Shown: positions 1 to 5,000 of the stretch, in pieces
Numbering within the stretch: position 1 is the first letter of the stretch
How the letters are laid out: each line of letters opens with the position of its first letter
Origin: JAJVIP01 sp964405835
GTDB taxonomy: Bacteria > Elusimicrobiota > Elusimicrobia > F11
DNA: 9,255 nucleotides
Assembly: GCA_964405835.1 (NCBI GenBank)
Contig: CAYOPN010000069.1
Coordinates: 1-9,255 of the forward strand
Direction of reading: 5' to 3'
Translations under genes and position numbers: made by a program
The notes under the pieces: generated by a model
The model's input: the letters and a program-made list of their open reading frames with translations, nothing else
The model's database searches: none
What the model was told of the DNA's origin: nothing

Positions 1-1
1 A

Positions 2-73
2 CTCCCCGAGCTAGACTCGAACTAGCAACCTTCCCGTTAACAGCGGGACGCTCCACCATTGAGCTATCGGGGA
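2..73 (-). tRNA. tRNA-Asn (anticodon GTT)
   Basis: Read on the minus strand, this folds into a complete cloverleaf. The 7-bp acceptor stem pairs TCCCCGA (73-67) with TCGGGGA (9-3), and the discriminator base is G at position 2. The D arm is GCTCAATGGTGGAGC. The anticodon stem TCCCG/CGGGA encloses the loop CTGTTAA (43-37), whose anticodon GTT (41-39) reads AAC/AAU, so it carries asparagine. The T arm has the usual GGTTGCTAGTTCGAGTCTAGC form with TTCGA in the loop. The base after the discriminator is T, so CCA is not encoded and must be added by nucleotidyltransferase. The 3' end abuts the window edge, so what lies downstream is unseen. Confidence 0.96.
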
Positions 74-97
74 AATAGGTGGGAAAAATGCCTGGTG

Positions 98-126
98 CTT
101 ATACAACTTTCTATTCTGGCAATAAA
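98..126 (-). promoter_or_regulatory. Candidate promoter for tRNA-Asn
   Basis: On the minus strand a -10-like TATAAG (103-98) lies 24 nt upstream of the tRNA 5' end. A weak -35-like TTTATT (126-121) sits 17 nt further up. The -10 matches the sigma-70 consensus at 5 of 6 positions and the -35 at only 3. The -35 would coincide with the T-tract of the putative pldA terminator. This is inferred from spacing and position only. Confidence 0.33.
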
Positions 127-140
127 GACGACTACCGTCT
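121..140 (-). terminator. Weak candidate terminator after pldA
   Basis: On the minus strand a 5-bp stem AGACG (140-136) / CGTCT (130-126) with loop GTAGT is followed by TTATT (125-121). It starts 17 nt past the pldA stop codon. The stem is short and the T-tract interrupted, so termination here would be inefficient. The placement between two same-strand genes is the main support. Confidence 0.33.
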
Positions 141-157
141 CAAATTCGCCTGTGGGT

Positions 158-1030
158 TTAGTTCCAGGGACTGAGAGCGATACCAACCGACAAACGCGTA
201 TTGGAATGGTTGTAATCAATCAATGATTCCCCATACCCGCTAAACACTTGGAACAATCCGTTTAAAATCCGCGTCAATGGGAAGGTGTAATCTGCCTGGA
301 TTGCGCCCTTGTTGTCCTTTGTGGACAAATTGTTTCGGAACATAAAAGAAAGTAGATGGTTTTTCCGGGCATAGGCGACAGACACTTCCCCATACCCAAG
401 AAAGCGATGGATGTCCGGATTGTCATCCCGGTCGGCGCTTTCAGGGATGCGGTACCAGGGCTTGATCATTAAGATCATCCCCTTCCGCTCCAAAATCGCA
501 TTTGCGTAAATGCGATTCCAACTCCGGGAAGTTGGATCCGCTTGGCCGTTCGACTGATGATTGAGCCCTATATCAACTTGCTTTGCCCCAAACCCGCCGA
601 ACCCATACGACTTATCAACACGAACAAAAACTTCCGGCTCATAGTTGGTGTCTCGGAACGGAGCGGAATCATCCCGGTCGTACACCTGCCACATGGACAA
701 TTGTGTGTATCCAAAATACAAGTGGCTGTCTGATTTAAAGAGGTCGTTAACCAACAAAACTTTCGCGCTGAATTGGTATTTGGCTTCAAGTTGATTGTAT
801 TCGGACCCATCCGGCTTGTCGGCCGGACTGAAGTTATAGGTGACTGGAAAAAAATAATTCATACGGTAGGGAATCAAGCTCAACCCTTCGGAGCGCCATT
901 GATGTTCTCGCTCAATTCTTTTTTCTAGGGAGGACAATTCTTGTTGATTGCCATCATCCCCCATAGAAGGTGAAGACAGGAGGAAAAAAATCGAAGCCAA
1001 ATACAAAGGTGAATTTCGTGCACGTCGCAT
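158..1030 (-). CDS. pldA: Outer membrane phospholipase A (OMPLA)
   Basis: A 290-residue protein of the outer-membrane phospholipase A family, a Ca2+-dependent 12-stranded beta-barrel that hydrolyses phospholipids in the outer leaflet and helps keep it asymmetric. The N-terminus (MRRARN, then a hydrophobic stretch to about residue 20) is a signal peptide with probable cleavage near PSMG/DD. The active-site block GLNHQSNGQ (155-163) plus SRSWNR (168-173) supplies H158, S160 and N172, with the same spacing as H142/S144/N156 of E. coli OMPLA. Other family blocks are YTQLSMWQ (108-115; Q110 corresponds to Q94), SAPFRDTNYEPEVF (122-135), KPWYRIPE, DDNPDIHRFLGY and FSGYGESLIDYN (263-274). S122 and S168 match the calcium-site serines S106 and S152. 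Length agrees with the family. The ATG at 1030 is the only start that preserves the basic signal-peptide N-terminus, and no Shine-Dalgarno is visible. It is AT-richer than the core genes of the window, and the protein reads very like gammaproteobacterial PldA, so transfer is possible. Confidence 0.95.
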   Translation of the reverse strand: MRRARNSPLYLASIFFLLSSPSMGDDGNQQELSSLEKRIEREHQWRSEGLSLIPYRMNYFFPVTYNFSPADKPDGSEYNQLEAKYQFSAKVLLVNDLFKSDSHLYFGYTQLSMWQVYDRDDSAPFRDTNYEPEVFVRVDKSYGFGGFGAKQVDIGLNHQSNGQADPTSRSWNRIYANAILERKGMILMIKPWYRIPESADRDDNPDIHRFLGYGEVSVAYARKNHLLSFMFRNNLSTKDNKGAIQADYTFPLTRILNGLFQVFSGYGESLIDYNHSNTRLSVGIALSPWN

Positions 1031-1036
1031 GCGGGC

Positions 1037-1042
1037 ATTGTA
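1037..1042 (-). promoter_or_regulatory. -10-like box abutting the pldA start
   Basis: TACAAT on the minus strand (1042-1037) matches the -10 consensus at 5 of 6 positions. It ends 6 nt before the pldA ATG (1030-1028), so the usual start site would fall on or next to the A of the ATG. The only -35 candidate is a poor TTGTTG (1063-1058) at 15-nt spacing, which overlaps the csp terminator arm. A separate pldA promoter is expected, because the csp terminator lies directly upstream. The assignment is tentative. Confidence 0.3.
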
Positions 1043-1049
1043 GCAGGTG

Positions 1050-1092
1050 ATTCAAAACAACAAGGCCCTCCGCCGAGAGCGGAAGGCCTTGT
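1050..1092 (-). terminator. Intrinsic terminator of the cold-shock gene
   Basis: A long hairpin lies between the csp stop and pldA. ACAAGGCC (1060-1067) pairs with GGCCTTGT (1085-1092), then there is one C/A mismatch, then TCCGC (1069-1073) pairs with GCGGA (1079-1083) around the 5-nt loop CGAGA. That gives 13 pairs in all. In the minus direction the stem is followed by TGTTTTGAAT (1059-1050), a usable U-tract. In the plus direction no T-run follows, so it serves the minus-strand csp transcript. Confidence 0.85.
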
Positions 1093-1106
1093 CTTGATAT
1101 ATCAAG
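1093..1106 (-). repeat. 14-bp perfect palindrome in the csp 3' UTR
   Basis: CTTGATATATCAAG is its own reverse complement and sits immediately against the csp terminator stem, 12 nt after the csp stop codon. It could be a protein-binding site or merely extend the 3'-end structure. Its role is unknown, and the symmetry is the only evidence. Confidence 0.4.
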
Positions 1107-1118
1107 TACCAGAGATTA

Positions 1119-1322
1119 TTAGCTGACTTTGCTTACGTTCGCCGCCTTTGGCCCCTTGTCGGAGTCAACCACTTCGAACTCAACCGCATCTCCTTCGACC
1201 AAGGACTTAAAACCCTGTCCGCTGACCGAAGAGTAATGCACAAACACATCGCCGGAACCGTCGTCCCGAGTGATGAAGCCATAACCTTTCTGATTGTTGA
1301 ACCACTTTACTTTTCCACGCAA
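1119..1322 (-). CDS. Cold-shock domain protein (CspA family)
   Basis: A single cold-shock domain protein: a five-stranded OB-fold that binds single-stranded RNA and DNA and acts as an RNA chaperone in the cytoplasm. The family motifs are clear: GKVKWFN near the N-terminus, RNP1 as KGYGFI, and RNP2 as VFVHYS. The protein ends with KAANVSKV, as CspA homologues do. The start chosen is TTG (1322-1320), giving 67 residues that begin MRGKVKWF, the usual family length and register. A TAAGG sequence (1339-1335) lies 12 nt upstream of this TTG. The alternative GTG at 1334 (71 residues) would sit directly on that ribosome-binding sequence and is less likely. The gene appears to be monocistronic, with a promoter just after ogt, a leader of roughly 80 nt and a strong terminator. 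Which paralogue (cspA, cspC, cspE and so on) cannot be said. Confidence 0.95.
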   Translation of the reverse strand: MRGKVKWFNNQKGYGFITRDDGSGDVFVHYSSVSGQGFKSLVEGDAVEFEVVDSDKGPKAANVSKVS

Positions 1323-1412
1323 GGCAGTTACCACCCTTATGATGCTGGTTGAAGAGCCACGTCGGTGAAGGTGTTCCTCATCTGACTCTCTGCAGCACGA
1401 CTCTGATACTGA

Positions 1413-1440
1413 AATATGCCTATAAAACGCTGTGTTTCAA
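1413..1440 (-). promoter_or_regulatory. Likely promoter of the cold-shock gene
   Basis: On the minus strand TTGAAA (1440-1435, 5/6 to the -35 consensus) is followed after 16 nt by CATATT (1418-1413, 4/6 to the -10 consensus). It begins 9 nt past the ogt stop codon. Initiation near 1406 would leave an untranslated leader of about 84 nt before the TTG start. Long leaders are common in cold-shock genes, where they mediate thermal control. No E. coli-type cold box was recognised. Confidence 0.45.
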
Positions 1441-1449
1441 TACGAAAGA

Positions 1450-1725
1450 TTATTTGGCCCGGACTCCCTCTTTTTTAAGCAACGCGATCTTCGTCTTGAT
1501 CCCGCCGCGGCCGGAATAGCCGCCGAGACCGCCGTCCGAACGGAGAACGCGGTGACAGGGAACAATGGGAGCAAATGGGTTTTTTCCGAGCGCCGATCCG
1601 ACGGCGCGAACAGCTTGGGGTTTTCCGATTTTTTTTGCGATCCAGGTGTAGGTGCGGGTTTGTCCGGCGGGAATTCCTGCGCAGGCGAGCCAAACTTTCT
1701 GTTGAAAGCTTGTGTACGACTTCAT
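1450..1725 (-). CDS. O6-alkylguanine-DNA methyltransferase, one domain
   Basis: A 91-residue protein consisting only of the winged-helix, DNA-binding C-terminal domain of O6-alkylguanine-DNA alkyltransferases (Ogt/MGMT). These suicide enzymes move the alkyl group from O6-alkylguanine to their own cysteine. The active-site motif PCHRV is intact (Cys57), the arginine-finger region reads QAVRAVGSALGKNP (Arg40), and the tyrosine of TYTWIA and the GGYSGRGG loop are present. It is therefore not an alkyltransferase-like (ATL) protein of the E. coli YbaZ kind, in which the cysteine is replaced by tryptophan. The N-terminal domain of full-length Ogt/MGMT is missing, as in other short members. ATG at 1725 is chosen because the domain begins right after it (MKSYTSFQQKVW). 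GTG at 1752 would add nine residues and leave 9 nt to the uvrC stop. Downstream of murJ and uvrC, it is probably co-transcribed with them. An A8 run on the coding strand (1636-1629) encodes the AKKI segment. Confidence 0.88.
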   Translation of the reverse strand: MKSYTSFQQKVWLACAGIPAGQTRTYTWIAKKIGKPQAVRAVGSALGKNPFAPIVPCHRVLRSDGGLGGYSGRGGIKTKIALLKKEGVRAK

Positions 1726-1761
1726 CTTGTTCTGGATGCTGTTAGGAAGCACCCACGGATT

Positions 1762-3120
1762 CTACACCAAAAAAGTACGTTTCTGTCGACGTTGTCGGTG
1801 AAACGTTATTGCGAACCGGTGGGCCTCATCGCGCACATGCCGGAGCAATAGCAACCCTGCCGAATCCATGGGAAGCCGGATAGATTCGGAAGAGCCAGGC
1901 AGAAAGACCTCCTCTTCCTGTTTTGCCAGCGCCGCCACCGCCAAGTCCTTTATTCCAAGTTCCGAGACGGCCTTTAACGCCGACGACAACTGACCTTTTC
2001 CCCCGTCAATCAATACCAGATCGGGCAATGGCTTCCCTTCTTTCAACAAGCGCCGGTAGCGGCGTCCGACGACCTCGGCCATGGCTTTAAAATCATCGAT
2101 CCCATCAACAGTCTTGATAATGAACTTCCGGTATTGTGATTTGTCGGGCCGGCCACGGTCGAACGACACCATGGAGGCGACCTTCTCCACGCCCTGGATA
2201 TGGGAAATGTCGAAACATTCGATGCGCTGCGGCGGTTTTTTCAATTTCAAGCCGCGCATCAATTCCTGCACCGCGCGGCTCTCCCGCACGCGCGTTTCCA
2301 ACATCGACTCGGAAATTTCCCGCGCGGTCACGCGCTCAGCCATGTGTTCCAGCGTGTCAATTCGGTCCCGGACGCCGGCCGCCTGTTCGTATTGTTCGGA
2401 CCGGGAAAAATTTTTCATTTCGCGTTTCCACTGCTCGATCAATTTTTTCTTTTGCCCGCCAAAAAACCAGCGCGCCCGGTCGACGATCTTTCCATAGTCT
2501 TCCGAAGAAATCTTCGCCAGGCATGGCGCGGTGCATTGCCCCGTGTGCAGGTACAAACAGGATTTCACTTTATTGTAAGGAAGCGGCTGGCCTTCCTTGA
2601 TGTCGAATTTGCACGGACGGAGCGGGAACAATTGCTTTCGCCAGGCCCAATGAAGCAGGGACCGCACCTGGGTCACGTTGGGATAGGGACCGAAATAAAG
2701 CGAACCGTCGCGCTTCTTGTGCCGCGTAAGAAACAGACGCGGATAGTCCTCCCCCACTGTCAAGACGATATAGGGATAGGACTTGTCGTCTTTCCACATG
2801 ACGTTGAAGGTGGGCTTGTATTGGTTTATGAGGCGCCGCTCCAACACCAGCGCTTCGCGTTCGCTGGCGGTGGGCACGTAGTCGATATGGCGGATAACGG
2901 CGACCAACGCCACGGTCTTGGCGTCACGGATTTTTAAGTCAATGAAGTAATTGGAGACGCGTTTCTTTAAGTTGCGCGCTTTGCCGATATAAATGATCTG
3001 GCCGGTGCTATCGCGCATCAAATAAACGCCGGGTGCGTGAGGAAGGTTTGGAAATTGCGGAATGAGATCTGCTGCGTTAGCCGTGAATTTGCCTCCGTAA
3101 CAATGTGTCCATGAAAGCAT
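1762..3120 (-). CDS. uvrC: Excinuclease ABC subunit C, lacking HhH domain
   Basis: UvrC makes the 3' and 5' incisions at lesions marked by UvrA/UvrB in nucleotide excision repair. Of 452 residues, 27-105 form the GIY-YIG nuclease (PHAPGVYLM, then IIYIGKARNLKKR), which makes the 3' cut. C170, C188, C196 and C200 match the four iron-sulfur-type cysteines of UvrC, with a longer first gap (18 residues against about 12 in E. coli). Residues 236-268 (EQAAGVRDRIDTLEHM) are the UVR motif that contacts UvrB. The RNase H-like 5' nuclease follows, with CFDISH (D304), VLIDGGKGQ (D372) and RDEAHRFA (D431, H434). The protein stops 18 residues after that histidine. The C-terminal tandem helix-hairpin-helix domain of UvrC (usual length about 600) is absent and is not found in the other frames before ogt. 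The ATG at 3120 is the only standard start upstream of the GIY motif. It overlaps murJ by 44 bp and has no clear Shine-Dalgarno, so coupling to murJ translation is likely. Confidence 0.93.
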   Translation of the reverse strand: MLSWTHCYGGKFTANAADLIPQFPNLPHAPGVYLMRDSTGQIIYIGKARNLKKRVSNYFIDLKIRDAKTVALVAVIRHIDYVPTASEREALVLERRLINQYKPTFNVMWKDDKSYPYIVLTVGEDYPRLFLTRHKKRDGSLYFGPYPNVTQVRSLLHWAWRKQLFPLRPCKFDIKEGQPLPYNKVKSCLYLHTGQCTAPCLAKISSEDYGKIVDRARWFFGGQKKKLIEQWKREMKNFSRSEQYEQAAGVRDRIDTLEHMAERVTAREISESMLETRVRESRAVQELMRGLKLKKPPQRIECFDISHIQGVEKVASMVSFDRGRPDKSQYRKFIIKTVDGIDDFKAMAEVVGRRYRRLLKEGKPLPDLVLIDGGKGQLSSALKAVSELGIKDLAVAALAKQEEEVFLPGSSESIRLPMDSAGLLLLRHVRDEAHRFAITFHRQRRQKRTFLV

Positions 3121-4669
3121 CGTATTCTTTTATTTTTAACAGCTTTGAAAGCGCGAAATAGAACACGATACCGGCGGAAATCGAACCAAACACGCGAATA
3201 AATGCCGCAGAGTCCACCAACAACCTGTAAGCGAGAAACCAGCAGATAATTCCCATGCCGGCGCCGGCAAAGGAACCAAACAGGAAACTCCTCATCATTG
3301 CGCGGCCGCCCAAGCTTCCGAGTTTCTTTTTCAGAAGGAAAAACAGCACCCACGCCTGGTACCAGGCGGAAATCGTGGTGGCCGCGGCCAACCCGGCGAC
3401 CTCCCATTTCCACATCAGCATGAGGCTCAGCGCCACATTGATGGCCATCGCGTGAAACGCGATACGAACCGGCGTCTTCGTGTTTTTGTGCGCGTAGAAC
3501 GCGGAGGCGAGTATCTTTATCGCGGAATAGGCCGGCAAGCCGAGCGCGCACGGCACCAGCGCGTAAAAGGTCAGGCCGGTGTTTTCCGCCGTGAACCGCC
3601 CACGCTGAAACAAAAGCTCAACGATGGGATGTCCAAGCACCACAAGCCCCACCGCCGAGGGGATCAAAACAAAATTGGCGATACGCAGCGAGTAGCCGAG
3701 CAAATCCTTGAAGCCTTCTTTGTTGTCTTCGGCGGCCGTGCGCGACAACGCCGGCAAGGCCACACTGGAGACGGCCACGCCGAAAAGCGCCAGCGGCAAT
3801 TGCATGACACGATTGGAATTGTAAAGCGCGGTGATCGAACCGTCCCGCAAGAAGCTCGCGCAAAACTGATCGACGAACGAGTTCACCTGGTCCGCGCACA
3901 ACCCGATCATCGTTGGAACCATCAACATAAAGACCGTTTTTACTTGCGGATGCGCGAACGGCTTGACCAGGCGCAGATGGAACCCCTCTTTGTAAAGCGC
4001 CGGCAATTGCCATGCCAAATGGATCCCCACGCCGATCACGGCGCTCACGGCCAGTCCTTCGATCGGGTTCTCCATCCGGGCAGCGATTAATACGATGAAC
4101 GCGATCTCGCCAATGGAAAGCCCCGACGGAGCAACGGCCGGCACAAAAAACCGACCGGCGGAATTGAGCACCGCCGCGACCAGCGCGGCCACGCAAATCA
4201 CCATCAGGAACGGAAAGGTAAGCCGGGTCAGTTGGACCGTTAACGCGAACTTTTCGGGGTCGCGTGTGAAGCCCCAGGAGATAAGCTGCGTGATCTGCGG
4301 CGCGAAGATAATACCGAGCACGACCACGATGGAAAGAACCAGCAAGAGGCCCGACACCAGCGCTTCGAACAATTTCTGGGCCTCTTCTTTGCCCTTTTTC
4401 TGCATGGTTTCGGTGAAAACCGGAACGAACGCCGCGGTCAATGCGCCTTCACCGAGGAACCGCCGCAACAGATTGGGAATTTTAAACGCCGCGTAAAATG
4501 CGTCCGTTTGGATGCCGCCGCCAAAATAGGACGCGACCAGCGAATCCCGGACATACCCCAAGATCCGGGAGAGAAAAGTAGCTGACGCGAACGCGCCCAA
4601 ACGCTGGGAAAACCCCGCGCGCTGCACGGCGGCGTCCTTAGAATTGGCTTGATTCTCTCGAGAGTTCAT
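3077..4669 (-). CDS. murJ: Lipid II flippase MurJ
   Basis: MurJ is an inner-membrane MOP-superfamily transporter that flips the peptidoglycan precursor lipid II to the periplasmic side and is essential in most walled bacteria. The 530-residue protein has many hydrophobic segments, consistent with the usual 14 helices. The N-terminal family signature is clear: FLSRILGYVRDSLVASYFG (R35, R41), then DAFYAAFKIPNLLRRFLGEG (R70, E74), then AFVPVF. The central segment NRVMQLPLALFGVAVSSVAL carries R287, matching E. coli MurJ R270. These arginines line the lipid II cavity in characterised homologues. ATG at 4669 is chosen because a GGGGGG run (4684-4679) lies 9 nt upstream. ATG at 4678 would place that run against the start and adds only three residues. 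First gene of the murJ-uvrC-ogt run, divergent from rpsT. Confidence 0.96.
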   Translation of the reverse strand: MNSRENQANSKDAAVQRAGFSQRLGAFASATFLSRILGYVRDSLVASYFGGGIQTDAFYAAFKIPNLLRRFLGEGALTAAFVPVFTETMQKKGKEEAQKLFEALVSGLLLVLSIVVVLGIIFAPQITQLISWGFTRDPEKFALTVQLTRLTFPFLMVICVAALVAAVLNSAGRFFVPAVAPSGLSIGEIAFIVLIAARMENPIEGLAVSAVIGVGIHLAWQLPALYKEGFHLRLVKPFAHPQVKTVFMLMVPTMIGLCADQVNSFVDQFCASFLRDGSITALYNSNRVMQLPLALFGVAVSSVALPALSRTAAEDNKEGFKDLLGYSLRIANFVLIPSAVGLVVLGHPIVELLFQRGRFTAENTGLTFYALVPCALGLPAYSAIKILASAFYAHKNTKTPVRIAFHAMAINVALSLMLMWKWEVAGLAAATTISAWYQAWVLFFLLKKKLGSLGGRAMMRSFLFGSFAGAGMGIICWFLAYRLLVDSAAFIRVFGSISAGIVFYFALSKLLKIKEYDAFMDTLLRRQIHG

Positions 4670-4715
4670 TGCTACCATCCCCCCACTTCATTACCTAAAG
4701 GAGCAGTATCGTTTT

Positions 4716-5000
4716 ATGGCAAAAGGAAAAAGCAAGCGGCACGCCTCAGCGTTAAAAGCGCATCGAAAATCGTTGGTTCGCAAAGATTTTAACTATCAAG
4801 TTCGCAACCGCGTTAGAACTCTCACCAACAACGTGCTCAAAGACGTCGCCGCCAAGAACAAAGACAAAGCCGTCACCAGTTTCAAATTGGCCCAATCCGC
4901 CTGGCAGAAAGCCGCCAAGACCGGAATCTTCAACAAGAGCACCGCTGCCCGCAAAATTGGCGGCCTCGCCTCGAAAATCGCCGCGTTATCGGCGAAGTAA
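4716..5000 (+). CDS. rpsT: 30S ribosomal protein S20
   Basis: S20 is a primary 16S rRNA-binding protein of the small subunit body, a lysine/arginine-rich three-helix bundle. The 94-residue product has the family layout: a basic N-terminus (KSKRHASALKAHRKS), RNRVRTLTNNV in helix 1, a central acidic-to-basic helix, then the signature KAAKTGIFNKSTAARKIGGLASKIAAL. A strong ribosome-binding site AAAGGAG (4697-4703) lies 12 nt upstream of the ATG. It is the only plus-strand gene here, divergent from murJ and convergent with holA, which it overlaps by 15 bp. A convergent holA-rpsT pair also occurs in Bacillus subtilis (yqeN-rpsT), and divergent rpsT-murJ occurs in Pseudomonas, so both neighbours support the call. 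No convincing promoter was found in the short divergent gap, so it may lie inside the murJ 5' end. Confidence 0.97.
   Translation: MAKGKSKRHASALKAHRKSLVRKDFNYQVRNRVRTLTNNVLKDVAAKNKDKAVTSFKLAQSAWQKAAKTGIFNKSTAARKIGGLASKIAALSAK
4974..4995 (-). terminator. Candidate terminator at the holA stop codon
   Basis: On the minus strand TCGCCG (4995-4990) pairs perfectly with CGGCGA (4983-4978) around the loop ATAACG, followed by TTTT (4977-4974). The holA stop codon TAA (4988-4986) is inside the loop. The site lies wholly within the 3' end of rpsT on the other strand. The stem is only 6 bp and the T-tract four bases, so efficiency is uncertain. Confidence 0.42.

Noticed and set aside
1..157. tRNA-linked integration site or genomic island boundary
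   Set aside because: No integrase, direct repeat of the tRNA 3' end or other mobile gene is visible, and the tRNA 3' end faces out of the window.
1629..1636. Eight-base homopolymer in ogt as a frameshift or slippage site
   Set aside because: The reading frame is intact on both sides with conserved family residues, so there is no sign of an actual frameshift. Programmed slippage cannot be argued from a single run.
1453..1761. A remnant of the missing UvrC HhH domain downstream of the uvrC stop
   Set aside because: The frames read past the stop give only a short tail before another stop, and the region is occupied by the alkyltransferase gene with intact motifs.
2200..2937. A 245-codon plus-strand open frame opposite uvrC
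   Set aside because: It is fully covered by the conserved part of UvrC, has no known motifs and no ribosome-binding site, and so is a shadow frame.
3018..3551. A 177-codon minus-strand frame across the murJ-uvrC junction
   Set aside because: It is an alternate frame of murJ and the uvrC 5' end, both of which are supported by conserved motifs in their own frames.
3452..4090. A 212-codon plus-strand open frame opposite murJ
   Set aside because: Highly basic, low-complexity product antisense to well-conserved MurJ segments, with no independent support.
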